Source of the DNA: Sanghuangporus weigelae
Lineage: Eukaryota; Basidiomycota; Agaricomycetes; Hymenochaetales; Hymenochaetaceae
Reading direction: 5' to 3'
Assembly (NCBI GenBank): GCA_033182465.1
Contig: CP137330.1
Coordinates: 806,001-870,000 of the forward strand
DNA length: 64,000 bases
A program made the position numbers and the translations under genes. Within the stretch, counting starts at the first letter, position 1. Each line of letters starts with the position of its first letter. The notes under the pieces were generated by a model that made no database searches, was not told where the DNA came from, and worked only from the letters and a program-made list of their open reading frames with translations. Positions 1-11,682 of this stretch are shown in pieces.

Positions 1-2371
1 CCATTAGGAGCCCCCTGTGACTACTCACAGGGCAGCTTGCGGGGTGCAGCGGGGTGTGTGCCTTAGTGATATTTCAGTCTCTTTGACAGACCGTGGTCAT
101 CTGGACACAAGTCGGTTGTACTGTTCTTGACTTCCGCTGTGGGGTAGCCACCACTCCGCAGAGTAACAAATACAGTAAAAATTTTTCCAAAGACTTCCTT
201 TGCTTGATGTTTTGCCCTCGGATCTTCGGATACCGCACCGAGACGACATTCATACAGCTAGACGCTACTTACCAGGGGCCAAAAGAGGATCTCCAAACCC
301 TCCGTACTCGTCGCAAGTAGTCTTCTTCGTTTCTTATGTTTCGACTCTATGCGCTGCTTTTCGGCCAAGGCGTAGATATTAATCAAGTATATACTCTCGA
401 ACAGCGCTTAACACGGCAGTGGTCCCCCCGCACTGCATACTATGGACACCACTATTCGAGTTTTCTACCGAACTCGTTTGCGTCCGACCAAAATAATGAC
501 AACAATTCTGGTGTTTCATGTGGCGACTAATATAGAGAACTGTATGAGTCTGACTTTCACGTGCTAGCACATGGGCAGAGCTATCTAGCTTTGTCTGGCG
601 GAGCTAGTGGTAGGTACAGGTCCTGCCTTACAGCCACGCGCGTACGATCATCACCGCCGGCTTCTTCTCACCGTCCGCATCGCGACTACGCCCGGTCCGT
701 GGTCAACTCATTTGCGATCTGAGAGATTTGCGAAGCACCGAGATGAGGCGGTATTAAGCTAGCATCTCTCTCCGAGAGTCGGTGAAGAATACGAAAAGCG
801 GAATAGCGCGGTGGTGATAATCCAACCAACTTATGTGCTATCGGCATTTCTCGTTTACTCAGTGCGAGACGGTGTAGGAACTCCGGATGTGAGATGATAC
901 TAACTTTAACCTTCGGCCTAAGGATCTAACCTTACGGGTTATCAGTGGGTTATACTTGCTACAAGACGAGCCGTGCGGATGAGGTGCTTCACCCACATCG
1001 GGGTGTACCACAGATAGAGGCGGTGGTCAATCAAGAGTATGCCTTGTACAATCTATCTTTAGCACAAGCAGTGCAGCCGCCTGATCATCTCCCATCTTAG
1101 AAGACTTGTCTCTAACAATTCATCAGGTGTTATCTGCCGTGATTGTCTGATTGTTGAACGTGTTCGTTGTTTGCGTTGCGTCTGGAGTATGCATGTGCAC
1201 ACGCGGTTACGGTCATTGATGCAGGAAGCTAGTGAACTCAGAAGATGAGTGCGATCAGCTTCTTTGATTTGGGATGCACTTCAAACAGTGATATTTGTTG
1301 GCTTGAATGCGTCGTGCGTGAGTCGAGCTGTGTAATGTAAACAAGCCCCAATGGAGTGATACAACATGCTCAGGAATCAAGTATCACCCACTCCTCCTCC
1401 AAGTGACCTTGTAATCTGACGAAGCTTCGAATCATCGTGGTGCTTTCAACTCGATGGGCGGAAATCAGGCATCATACTAATCAGATGTGTTCCGTCCTGT
1501 CTCAAAAACATCTGTGTCCCAAACCCAGGTGTTCATTTCCGGTGCCCCGGAGGGTCTTCTCAACTTCTAAGCCAGGTGCTTAGACACGCACCATCAAGCG
1601 TAATGATCAGATGCGTATGCTCTATGCTATGATGCACAGCTATTCGGCGGCCCAGCTCTCAAAGTCCGTCCGTATCGTAATAGCAAGGCCATTTGCAGTC
1701 TATTGACGGTTGGCATAATCAATGATCTATGCAGTGTCAGGGTGCACCGCGCGCAGCAGCAACCAACACCGAATTGTCCATTGTCCTCTTGTGTGATCGG
1801 TACTTGCTCGTCATCGGCGCAAACCACCCTAGAGCAGTGATAAGGAATGAAATCAGTCCGGTAGCGCTGCTTCATGCGCAGCCCATGTGCCCAATGAATG
1901 GTAGTCACTTGAGATGGTTCTGAAGATCGGATCGTTCAGAATGGCGATCCAACAAAGCTTCCTTCTGTCTTGGCATTCGAATCCCAAACCTTCTTAGAGT
2001 TTACACCGCTCGGACTCTCCATAAAACGATTTGTCAAGTAAATCCAGTAAACACGGGCCGGGGCAAGATACAATACGGATGCGAGAAGAGAACAAGAATT
2101 GACGCAACGAGGATTCTCAAGCACCTTGTCTTGTGAATGGAAGTGACGAACGCTGGGACTGAGAAGATGATGCTCCAACCTTTCAGAGGTCAAACTTGCT
2201 ACAAGGTTTCAGGTAATGCTGGAACAAGCACCTTCCGGGAACCTCGAGCACGATCTTTGGCAGAGTGTGATGTTTTGCGAGTCCCTCGACATATCAGCCT
2301 TTCACCCAACTTCCTGTGACATTACCAAGATATTGGCGAGCCAAAAGGTATACTAGGAAAAACTCTTGTGT
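1..2371. other. Gene-poor stretch
   Basis: No supportable gene was found here. Open frames are short, unrelated to each other, and lack plausible splice partners or recognisable motifs. The far left may hold untranslated or decayed sequence of a neighbour lying outside the window. Confidence 0.5.
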
Positions 2372-3308
2372 TCATGAACCTGAATCATCATCTCTCATTA
2401 GCTGTGCCTCTTCACTCCGAGCTTCCGCTTCGACAAGCGCAGCACCCATGCCCCCCACAGCGGCCCAACTTCCACTTGACGCTCTACGTAAACCAACACC
2501 AATTCGAGCAGCCAGCCGTCGAGCTCGCACAGCACGCAAACGTTCGGAGCGAATCAACACACCAGTAAGTGCGAGAGCGACGAAGATTACATTGCACAGC
2601 ACAAATTCGAGGAAATCGGCTCGTTCTTTAGGTACGCGCCTCCCGCAGCTTTCATAGGCAGGCAGAGCGGATTGAGGAGGTCGGCTTGCAGGATGATGCG
2701 GAGGCGGTACGTGTGGTATATCTTCGTTCCTATTATCATCGGTTTCAGGTCCTTCGCCGTCTGGTCGGGTGTCTGGTGAAGGTCTATCGGATTCTGGTGC
2801 TGAAGAAACTTCGACGCAGTGCAACAGTCGTCGATTTCCAAACGGCTGACAGTATGGTTCTTGAAGCTGAGAAACACAATATTGCATTATTGTATTTTAC
2901 GATCGAACGAGAATTTTGACAAGGCCTCGTGCTTACAAGCTCTTCTGGGCAGGGTTCGCAAGACCCAGCCGGGTGACAAAGCACGTCCTCTAACTCTCCT
3001 TCCTCTACTGCGGAACGCCGTGTCCAGTTTGAGGAAAACCTTGAACTTGGTTTTAAGAAAAAGGGCGAGTTGTAGACGGCAACTCTTTCAGGGTAAACCA
3101 AGGTTGGAGGAGCTGGTTCGGCACGAGTGAGATTATCCTCGTCTAACAAAGAGATAGTGTAAAGAACTCTAACAAGAACTACAATCAGGCCTTTGAAATG
3201 AAAATAAACGGAGATACTGACAAATGAACTGGCAACTGCAAAGAAAACTTCATGGTTGTTGATAGATGAGGAGACGGCTGGAAAGACGCATGAGGTTGAG
3301 TGATCCAT
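2372..3308 (-). CDS. Hypothetical membrane protein, two exons
   Basis: I do not recognise this protein. A two-exon model closes in frame: exon 1 is 3308-2937, a GTAAGC...CTCAG intron is 2936-2867, and exon 2 is 2866-2372, giving 288 residues. The N-terminal part has a hydrophobic stretch at about residues 25-60. A Pro- and acid-rich linker follows. A second hydrophobic segment at about residues 210-225 (FLEFVLCNVIFVALALTGVL) is followed directly by an Arg-rich run, as expected for a membrane helix with a cytosolic basic flank. The C-terminus is Ala- and acid-rich. The start is the first ATG after stops. A palindromic TGACGTCA lies 26 bp upstream. An alternative is that the first hydrophobic block is partly intronic, because it begins with GTCAGT and contains several AG acceptors. 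Confidence 0.5.
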
Positions 3309-3333
3309 CCACGTGGCGTTACTACAGTATCCG

Positions 3334-3341
3334 TGACGTCA
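3334..3341. promoter_or_regulatory. CRE-like palindrome TGACGTCA
   Basis: A perfect ATF/CREB-type octamer lies immediately upstream of the ATG of the minus-strand gene ending at 3308. Fungal Atf1-like bZIP factors are known to bind this sequence. Its use here is inferred from position only. Confidence 0.4.
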
Positions 3342-3353
3342 CGTTACCGTGAT

Positions 3354-3401
3354 ATGTGACTACGTAACGTTCGTTAGATGTGACTACGTAACGTTCGTTA
3401 G
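3354..3401. repeat. Two tandem 24 bp units containing TACGTAACGT
   Basis: The 24 bp unit ATGTGACTACGTAACGTTCG plus TTAG occurs twice head to tail just upstream of the CRE-like palindrome. Each unit contains the palindromic core ACGTAACGT, so the block may be a cluster of binding sites. The sequence is seen directly; the regulatory role is inference. Confidence 0.6.
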
Positions 3402-4084
3402 ATGTGTTGTGTCAATGAACACTCCTTGTTGACTGTAATCCATCTTCTTCGAGCCCTGGACAGAGCTACTTGGACGCAAATAACTTGGTTGTTTTTATTC
3501 GCAGAGAAATGCTCATAAAGTGATGAAATTCATACTCACCGCAAATTCTGCCTCGTTGTTATCATTAATGCTCGGCGTCCCTGGCGCTCACGATACTCCA
3601 TGCAACCGCCCTCTGTCAGCTTATATCTCCACTATTGTCTCCGAGTCGGAAAAGGGCGGTGATGAAGAGTGCTTCAAACGGGTAGTCGTGAAGTCGGCCT
3701 CTCTCAAGAACGAGGCGAGGCGTAATACCGACCATCACACGCGTTGTCGTCCCATCAAGAATCCTTCCGTCAAGGGCCAATCGAAGAGTCGGAACGTATC
3801 TCTCTAGCAGCCTTGTCTCCCACAGAAGGGTTCTAGGCACATCTGCTTGTAGCTTTCTGATGAACAATTACTTAGTTATAAGACCTGGTTGGATCACGCG
3901 AGAGGTTGCTGGCCTTTGACCCCCAGTTACTTGTCCGGTCGACGCTCTCGAGCTGAGCTCGATTGTCTGTCTTGCTTGCTGGCAAGCTTTCTTCATTAAA
4001 AAATCACTTAAGGCTCGGCTACTTATTCTATTGGTCTGGTATTGCCTCTGCCGCTCGCTTCCTGTTCTCTGTTAATTCTATTTT
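3402..4084. other. Divergent intergenic region
   Basis: This lies between the minus-strand membrane-protein gene and the plus-strand GPCR gene. An 83-codon open frame on the minus strand (3867-3616) has no recognised motif and no neighbouring exon, so it is not called. The last 150 bp are pyrimidine-rich, as often seen before fungal start sites. Confidence 0.45.
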
Positions 4085-5893
4085 ATGACGTCCTTCGATT
4101 CCGCTTCCAACGAGGGTTCCGGGACCCAAATTTATACTCCTGGTGAGAGAAATGGAGTAACGGTGCGTGTCAAATTCTCCCTGGAGCGAATAACATTTGA
4201 CTCCGTTTTGGGGGGAACGTGTAGCTTCTGGTTGTGGCTGGTGTCCTCTCGATTCTTGGAGTATTCTCTGGGTTTCTGGTAAGTATAATTCAAGCTTACC
4301 TAGCTTATACTCATGGTCTAATCTCGCCTGCCAGTATTACTTTGCATTCAGCAAACGAGCCAAAACATTCCACCGGACCAACATAACGCCATATCTTGTC
4401 TCTCTTCTTATTGCCAACGTTCTACAGGCGATAGCGACGATCCTCAATGCGCGTTGGATCAAGGAGGGTATCGTATACAATGGTAGTTTCTGCGCTTTCC
4501 AAGGCGGACTCAAGAATGCTGCGAATGTGGGAACGGCACTTTGGTCATTCGTTATTGCGGTTCACGTCTTCAATTTGCTGTTCCTGCGCTGGAAGACTAC
4601 GCGCGCGGGCATGATCGCAACTCTTATCGGTGGATGGTCGGCAGTCGGTCTGATCGTTACGCTGGGCCCGCTAAGCATAGAGAGTCCAGACCGAGGTCCA
4701 TATTTCGGTGTTTCTGGATACTGGTGCTGGATAACGGACAATTACCCCATGGAACAGACGTATATGGAGTATTTCTTCGTGAGTTGATACTCAAGAATCG
4801 TCTCTAGTATTCTGCTTGGAATAATGATGGACTGGTCTTCAAATAGGAATTCCTGTCAGCTGGTCTAGGGTTCGTCTTATACGTGCTCATCCTGCTCCGT
4901 GTCCGAGGCAACCTGACGAAAGTCAACGGACTCTGGCGACTCCGCTGGATCCAGCGGAGCCAGGCATGGCAGCTCTCCTTCTCGCGGGATATGCTCGACA
5001 CAGCTATGCTTCGCGTAGCGGCGTTCATGGTCTGGTATGTCTCAAAATTATCATCTCAGCGAACTTCGTAGCTCTAATATCGATATTGATGTGAACAGGT
5101 ATCCGGTACGCAACGGTTTTATTTTCCAAATGTCCCCCCGCCGATTTCTAACTCCTGTATTAATCCGCGCCCGTGCGTCCACTTTTCTAAACAGGTTGCT
5201 TACAGCCTGATCATCATCCCCGTTGCGCTCGCGCGTCTGAGCTCTTTCGCTGACCATCGGGTACCGTTCTGGGCAACGATCACGACAGACGTGATATTCA
5301 ACCTCACAGGTATGATTAACTATGAACATACTGTACATATACTTTTAATTGACAAAATAACTAATCATACCTTTGTTAAAACAGGTCTAGTCAACTCGAT
5401 CCTCTTCATCAGCACGCGCCGAATCCTCCCCGACACCGCCGAGCTACCGCAGTTCACGACGCCGCGCAATAAGACGATGTCCGATACAGAAGCTACATAC
5501 GGCGTCACGCCCTTCACTCTCGACCCTTCTTCCACTTCCTCACCAGAACGTTCTCATTCTCGGGTTAGTCAAGAAAGTCAGGAAGAGAAGAAGACTAACG
5601 AGGCGGGTGGTGATGATGATAATGAGGATTTGGACGACATCTCGTTGGCGCATGAGATGGTGCCTGCGCCGGAGATTACGTTGGGTGGGATATCGGCGCA
5701 GGGTACCGTTCCTCCTCCTCCTAGCGTTCCACCATCGGGCATCCGGGGTGTCAGTTCGAATGCTGGTGAGGAGCTACTGCCGAGGCAGGATAGTCATACG
5801 TATTCGCACCCCGGATTGGGCATGATTACTGTACCGACGCTTGGATTTGCTTATCCTGAAAAAGGTGGAGGTAAGAAGGATGACGGGCATTAG
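4085..5893 (+). CDS. Seven-transmembrane GPCR, Git3/cAMP-receptor-like
   Basis: Predicted plasma-membrane G-protein-coupled receptor of the fungal glucose-sensor (Git3) or Dictyostelium cAMP-receptor-like type, likely acting through heterotrimeric G proteins. Exons are 4085-4162, 4225-4278, 4335-4778, 4847-5034, 5099-5105, 5195-5309 and 5385-5893, and splicing is in frame throughout (464 residues). The 54 nt second exon encodes TM1 (LLVVAGVLSILGVFSGFL). Later helices include LVSLLIANVLQAIATIL, ALWSFVIAVHVFNLLFLRW, FLSAGLGFVLYVLILLR and VAYSLIIIPVALARL. A WYPVAYSL motif in the sixth helix region is assembled across a 7 nt microexon. FNLTGLVNSILFISTRR ends the seventh helix. A hydrophilic Ser-, Glu- and Asp-rich tail of about 150 residues follows. 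Ligand unknown. Start is the first ATG in frame with TM1. Confidence 0.88.
5099..5105 (+). other. Seven-nucleotide microexon of the GPCR gene
   Basis: The bases GTATCCG are flanked by an AG acceptor (5097-5098) and a GT donor (5106-5107). Including them restores the frame between a phase-2 donor at 5034 and a phase-0 acceptor at 5195. This yields Trp-Tyr-Pro followed by VAYSL, the conserved arrangement in fungal receptors of this type. Confidence 0.8.
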
Positions 5894-6386
5894 TGGGTTC
5901 AGATATAGTTTATGGTCGTACTCTACGCTTACTGTCGTTGATTCGATTCGATGTTTTGGGGGACATTGACTGAGCCCCTTCCCTTTCTTCATTTCTCTCG
6001 TTTTACTTGTATTTGTAGACGTATACATTCCGACGCTCTCGTTTCACTGGCAGCCTTTTCGTGGCCCCGTAGTCTGAGTCAAGCTAGATGTGAGGACTTT
6101 CGCCTGATTACTCTAATTTATTCCGTTATTGCTTTTGTTGTTCATGCATTATGATCGTAAAGTTTTGTATACATATACGGCTTCGTCTGATTGATTCGTT
6201 TCTGAGGCGAGCATACGCGTACGGTGGAAATTTGTACATACACAACGAGGACTTCTGGGGTATATTTCCATACAGCACATACTCCTACAACGCAAGGACT
6301 TCTCGATAGCATACAACAAATACTGTATCCGCCTCGTCTCTCCAAGAGAAGCAAGCTAGCCCAACAATACAAAAATAAAAGAGTAT
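5894..6386. other. Convergent 3' region
   Basis: The GPCR gene and the chitinase gene converge here. The sequence is AT-rich with no supported gene. It probably holds both 3' untranslated regions and polyadenylation sites. Confidence 0.5.
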
Positions 6387-8346
6387 CTAACAATCCTCTT
6401 CCCCATCCTCATCCTCATCGGCATCGGCATCAGCATCAGTATCAGAGCCCACAATCCCACTAGCAGTGCGAATGGAATCGAGAAGGATATCGTCCGAGTC
6501 TCCTCCGGCCTGCCAAATCGCGAACCCGGCGAGGCCCGAGTCGCGGATGAACTGGCCCTTGGCGCTGAAGGACGTCGCGTCGTCGTACGAGACGAGGACT
6601 TGCGTGTTTGGGTTGTATATGTATGGCTGTACGTAAAAATTAGAATCATCAGCATCAAAAGTGACAGAATAGAAAGGAAAGGAAGGAAGCATACCGTCTG
6701 ACTGCACTCATCGAACGCATACACCATCCCGCCACCCGTGTTGGCCGTGCCGTTCTGCGTGAGGAACCCGTTCTGGACGAGCCCCCAGAAGTTGAATATC
6801 CCGCCGACGGTCGTGGGGTTCCCGCAGCTGTCCGTCTCGCCCGCGACGCCGTCCCACGCGTCGCCCGCCGGCTGGTTCGCCTTGTCGAACTGGGGGTACA
6901 GGTTCAGCGTCTGTGTCTGAGTTTGAGTTTGGTTGTCGCTTGTAGAGGAAGGGGAGGAGGAGAGAGCGTTGGACGAGGAGACGGAGAAGGAGTGCCCGTA
7001 CGAGGCTACGCCGAGCACGATCTGCGAGGCGGGGAAGCCCGCGCTCGTCCATGCGTTGACGGCGCTCACGGCGCTGCCCTGTTGCTCCGCCGCTGAGGGC
7101 GCGCAGGTGTCGTTCAGGGGCGCGTTCGGCCCGGCGGTGGCGGACCAGGAGCCCCAGATATCATAGTTCATTATCGCTGAAGGCGGAAAGTGAGGAAATA
7201 TAATTCAATGCAGAAAGAGAGGGGGGGAAAAAGGAGTCGGTTAGAAACGATGCCGCAGGAAAGGAGAGAAGGAGAACGGCAGCTACGAGCCGCCGACGTA
7301 CAAATGAAATCCAACGCGCTCGCGAACTGACTGACGTCCGTCAACGGAGTCCCGTCTTGGCCATTGAAGGGTCTGATAGAAGTAGCAGCGGAGAGCGTGA
7401 GGTTGCTTCCTGCAGGCTCGGCCCGCAGGGCCTGCAAGAACGAGAGGAAGTTGCTCGCGTCGGTGGATGAGCGCGTGTTGCACCCTATGCCGTCTGCGTT
7501 GGGGTATTCCCAGCTAAAATGGTATTAGTGATGTTTGTTAATATGAAAGATTGGGGAGGAGGGAGGGGAGAATACGCACTCGAAATCGAGCCCGTCGAGA
7601 CTGTATTGCGAGACGAGGCTGAGGAGGGATTGGATGAACGCCGTGCGGTTCGTCTCATCCCCGACGGCTGTCGAGAAGAACCTCGAGCCTCCCCATCCTC
7701 CGACAGACAGAATCGCTTTGACGTTCTATTTATTATGTATCAGTATCAAATCAACAAAAAAGAGAGAGAGAGAAAGAAGAATGATGCAAAGGTCGCGGAT
7801 GAGAAATGGCGGCACGTACGTTCTGATGCGCAAGAGAGACGAAGGTGGGTATGTTCTGAGCATCGCTCGATTCGAGAGTTACGTGGCTGTCATCGCTCGT
7901 CGTGACACTGTGCGTATCATCAGTTTGTTCCATTCATTATCCCGGATATCCCATAATCCGTTATGATTATGCGGCGCGTCGAAGGCCAAACAGGCCAAAA
8001 TAAGGCAAAAAAAATTAAGAATTGAAAGTAGTCAGTTTTAGGTTCACAGTAAATTACAAGAGAAGTAACGATGCACGCACGCAAAGGAATAAATGACATG
8101 CGTGTATTTCTCCCAACTGACGTCCGAGAGTGGGTAATCGTCGCTGTTCCAGCCAGCGTACCATGTCGCAGCGATCAAGCTGCTGTTACCACCAGTGTTG
8201 GTGCTCGGCGCGGCCGAGTCGGCAAAGGCGGAGGAGGAGGGAGAGACTAGCCCGCACAGGGGTGCACCGAGTACTGTTCCCGCCAGGAAGGAAGAAGAGA
8301 AGAAAAATGCGAAAGAGCAGAAGGAGAGGAGGCTTGAGCGCAGCAT
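6387..8346 (-). CDS. Secreted GH18 chitinase
   Basis: Endochitinase of glycoside hydrolase family 18, cleaving beta-1,4-linked N-acetylglucosamine in cell walls or in chitin of prey or food. Exons are 8346-8081, 7907-7820, 7725-7580, 7513-7302, 7176-6695 and 6626-6387, all in frame (477 residues). An N-terminal hydrophobic segment (LLSFCSFAFFFSSSFLAG) is a signal peptide. The family motifs follow in order: ILSVGGWGGSRFF; then the catalytic DGLDFDWEYPN, whose DxxDxDxE motif is completed across the exon 3/4 junction; then MNYDIWGSW. The catalytic Glu is present. No chitin-binding module is visible. The C-terminus is an unusual Asp/Glu-rich tail of about 20 residues. The start is the ATG directly before the signal peptide. 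Likely autolytic or nutritional; family role known, specific role inferred. Confidence 0.93.
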
Positions 8347-9084
8347 GTTCTCTCGAAGAAAGGTGCGGAGCTGGACAAGAAAGAGATGCGTGATGAAAGA
8401 AAGTGCGATGCGTTCGGTGAGAAAGAATGTCGAGATCAAGGATGTGTGAGTAAGTATGCTGCACGAAGGCAGGAAAGCAGGAAGGCAGAGAGGAGAGAAG
8501 CCAGAAGACTTGGCAGGATATAAAGCGAGACAAAAAGGGAGGCTCATTTACATCCGGGCCAGATTATAACAAGTAGCAGAGCTGTTGTAGTGCGGAGGCC
8601 GGATGGCTGAACGGGCCACGAGGCTGCATCATTTTTAGTCTGAGCTTGAATGAATGCGATATAGAGGTTACCCGGAAGCAGAACAATAATGAATTATGGG
8701 AGATCGTCTCGCCGGTTTGCGGAGGATTTTCGAGCAACGGTAGATATTATGTGGCTGTTCGGCCAGTGCGTCAGCGACGGGGCCGAAAAGATATTGCGTG
8801 GCTGAGCTAGTGTGTGTATGAACGACACGAGGATTGAGCTATGAGAGACCGATGGAACAAAACCTTAAGCTGGTGTCTGGGGCTGGAGCTGGTCAGCAGG
8901 TATGTAGTTTATAGTGGATTAGTGCTTGAGAAGAAACATATATAGCTTTCAGAAGCTGAGCATAGGGTATGAATGAATAAAGCGAGGCTGTCGGGCTGCG
9001 TGATGATGGTCGAAGTAAGAGGGACTCGCTGCCGGACACGCAAAGAAAATTGGATCCATTGTCTTCTGCCTCTTCTTAGTCGTT
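8347..9084. other. Chitinase upstream region and SRP19 3' flank
   Basis: The minus strand upstream of the chitinase is strongly pyrimidine-rich around 8400-8500. It has a TTTATATCC sequence near 8517-8525, a possible TATA element. No gene was found in the remainder. Confidence 0.45.
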
Positions 9085-10251
9085 CTACCCTCTAACCCTA
9101 ACAACCTTCCTCTTCCCCTTCCCACTCCCAGGCGGTGCATTCGCATTCTCAGCAGCAATCGCACTCATCCCCGCTTTCACAGTCTCCACTAACACGCCGC
9201 TCGGCAGGGCGGGCGAGTAGGCCGACACGCTGCTCGCCAGCTGCGGCCGCGGGGAGGGCGCTTGGGGCAGTCGTCTCTGCGGGGTGCGTTTATGACTGGT
9301 CTTGGAGGAGGGCTTTTGATTGGTGTTGATGTTGCCTCCCTTGGACTTGGAGGATGAGGAGGATTTTGGAGCGGACTTGATTTGGGGTTGTTTGGAGGAG
9401 GTGGGAGGGATGGGTCGGGAGTAGTTGAAGGGAGGTTTTGGGATGAGTTCGGGTTTGATGCTTTGGATGTAGAGCGCTATCGCCTCTAGCAGCATCTTCT
9501 CTATTCAAATCAACCCAGAATAAATCAGTCAGCGACTCCGCATATGATCCTATCCGAAGACACAAGACACAAGACACAATGCAAAATATTTTCTTAAAAA
9601 AAAAAAGGCAGACTCACTCGTCCCAATCCGCTCATTAACGAGCTTGCCGTCTCTCTTCCACTGCACGCGCACCCGGCCGGGGTTATCCCAGTCGCTCGGG
9701 TGACTCTTCTGGACTTCGTGCAGCGTGCCTAGCCCGAGGCGCGTCGTCGCCTCAGCGATGTCCTTGCTGAGGGGCCACCACACGGCCTTCGCGCGCGCGA
9801 TGCGTCGCGAGCCGACGCCGTATCGCCGCTTCGCGTCGATGTAGATCGGGTAGATGCACGTCCATCTAGATTTTGTTGAGTATAGTATATACGTATGAGT
9901 GGATGAAGTAATGGCGTAACGTTACTTTTTGTACGGTGTTAAATCTGTGACGGTCCCCCTCCCCGTACCAGCTCCGGGAGGGGGTGCCGGACCGAACCCT
10001 GGAGGGAGCTGCGAGGGACTCGCAAGTCCAGGATTAATATTCGTCTTGAAATTCGGGATGAGTGCCGATTCTTCTCCTCCTCGCTCGTCGTCGTCGTCGT
10101 CGTCATCGTCATCTTGATCTGAATCCGAGTCAAGGTCGACGGACTGGATGAGCGCGCCCTTCGGACCTGTGTTGGGGAGCGGATGGGAGGGGAGAGGGAT
10201 GTCTGTGTCGTCGTCGAAGTCTTCGATCGTTGGTTGGACTCGTCTCGACAT
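9085..10251 (-). CDS. SEC65: Signal recognition particle subunit SRP19/Sec65
   Basis: SRP19 binds the SRP RNA and helps load SRP54, so it is needed for co-translational targeting to the endoplasmic reticulum. Exons are 10251-9926, 9865-9618 and 9500-9085, giving 329 residues with clean frame. The core is clear: WTCIYPIYIDAKRRYGVG, then GSRRIARAKAVWWPLSKDI, then RVRVQWKRDGKLVNERIGTK followed by KMLLEAIALYIQ. The N-terminal extension of about 110 residues carries an uninterrupted acidic Asp tract. The C-terminal extension is Ser-, Lys- and Pro-rich and ends in a basic KGKRKVVRVRG tail, typical of fungal Sec65, which is longer than human SRP19. It is transcribed divergently from VPS29, with 147 bp between the two start codons. 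Confidence 0.95.
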
Positions 10252-10398
10252 GCTGTATACTCGACACGAATGAATGAAATGAAATGACTTGAATACTCAA
10301 TATCGTAAATACACTTTATTTCCCACGAATACAACTTCCAACAAGTGTAGTAGTATACTACATAGTAATATACTTCCTCAAACAAACACGAGCACGAA
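10252..10398. promoter_or_regulatory. Bidirectional spacer between SRP19 and VPS29
   Basis: Only 147 bp separate the two start codons, so both promoters must overlap here or extend into the genes. No canonical TATA box is obvious. A shared regulatory region is inferred from the geometry. Confidence 0.5.
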
Positions 10399-11363
10399 AT
10401 GGTCCTCGTCCTCGTCATCGGCGACCTGCACATACCGCACCGCATACACGACCTCCCCGCCAAGTTCAAGAAGCTGCTCGTCCCGGGGAAGATCCAGCAG
10501 ATCCTCTGCACGGGGAACGTCTGCGACAAGGAGACGCTCGATTACCTGCGCGGCGTCGCCCCGGACGTGCACGCCGTGCGCGGGGACTACGATGAGGTAC
10601 GCGTGTTGGTTTTACTTGTTGTCGTTGCGTGCTGAATGGAATTTGCTGATTATGTGTGTGCGTGTGTGTAGAACCCGACGTTCCCCATGTCCGCGACCGT
10701 CACGCACTCGCCGATAAAGATTGGCCTCATACACGGGCATCAGTGCATCCCCTCGGGGGACTTGGACTCCCTCAGTGCGATTGCGCGACAGATGGACGTC
10801 GACGTGCTCATCTCGGGGCATTCGCATCAGTGCGTCCGTCTTCGTTTTGGTTCTTATGTTTATATGAATGAAACTAATAGAATGTTCTGTTGATATTACT
10901 TTTCTGCTGTTGCTGCTGCGCTTGTCGTTACGGTTATTTTGGTCATACTGGGACTGGTTTGCTAGGTTCCAAGCGACAGAGTACGATAACAAGTTCTTCC
11001 TCAACCCGGGAACAGCAACAGGCGCCTGGAGCGGGACATTAACAGAGTACGCCTCCAACTTGCCTTTTGCAACATAAATCCCCTTCCCAAACCAATCATA
11101 CCATAAACAGCGACCCCCCGCCCTCCTTCGCACTAATGGACATCCAAGGGCCCGTCATCGTCACCTACCTCTACCAGCTGCAAGAAGGCGAAGTACGTGT
11201 GGAGAAGATCGAATGGCGGCGGGAGGTGTCTTCCCCTGCACCGCCGCCCGTTGCTCCGCCCGGTGGAGGGAACAGCGTCGCGTCTCCCCAGCCGAGGACG
11301 AGCGCGCTGCCGACGTCGATACCGACTAGTCCGGCACCTGTGCAGCAGAGCGTCTGGACATAG
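10399..11363 (+). CDS. VPS29: Retromer subunit VPS29
   Basis: VPS29 is the metallophosphoesterase-fold scaffold subunit of retromer, which recycles cargo from endosomes to the Golgi. Exons are 10399-10596, 10672-10829, 10966-11046 and 11111-11363 (229 residues, frame exact). Diagnostic segments are [65 protein letters not shown] and [19 protein letters not shown], then [12 protein letters not shown]. The usual DLHIP, GN and GHSH signatures are present. As in other VPS29 proteins the metal site is probably not catalytic (family knowledge). A Pro/Ala-rich extension of about 35-40 residues after the normal end (about 185 residues) is an oddity. The start is the ATG directly before the first beta strand. 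Confidence 0.95.
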
Positions 11364-11682
11364 GAGTGCGGTAGGATTGCGTATATGGGAAGGGAGGGAG
11401 GAGTGGAGGAAAGGAGAGTTGTATGTGTTGTGTTTGTAGGTTATGCTATTTATTCTAATTTTATCTGAGTTTGTTGCTTTTCCTGCTGATGGGAATAGAT
11501 TGTTTCCAGGAGCTGTTATACCGACATGTATACTGAAGTTCTGGTATCAGACCAGTACCACTTCAGTTTATTCAATTCAAAGTTATGGACGGAATCCAAA
11601 CTGTAAACGTATCATACAGGAATTACTGATTCATGCAACACTCTCGTCGTGTCTTATAAAGACGCGAAGATGCGTGCAAACT
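11364..11682. other. Convergent 3' region
   Basis: The 3' ends of VPS29 and the first disordered-protein gene meet here. No gene or structured element is apparent. Confidence 0.45.

Noticed and set aside
1627-2193. Open frames in the left gene-poor stretch
   Set aside because: They overlap on both strands, have no motifs and no consistent splice partners.
7515-7580. Apparent DFEW (Glu for Asp) substitution in the chitinase catalytic motif
   Set aside because: Reading through the intron gives Glu, but correct splicing at 7580/7513 joins GA to C and restores Asp, so DGLDFDWEYP is intact.
7519-7966. Plus-strand open frames over the chitinase introns and exons
   Set aside because: They are antisense shadows of the minus-strand chitinase exons and lack motifs. 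The minus-strand model explains the same bases with catalytic motifs.
10089-10117. Trinucleotide tract read as poly-Ser on the plus strand
   Set aside because: It is the antisense of the poly-Asp tract in the SRP19 N-terminal extension.
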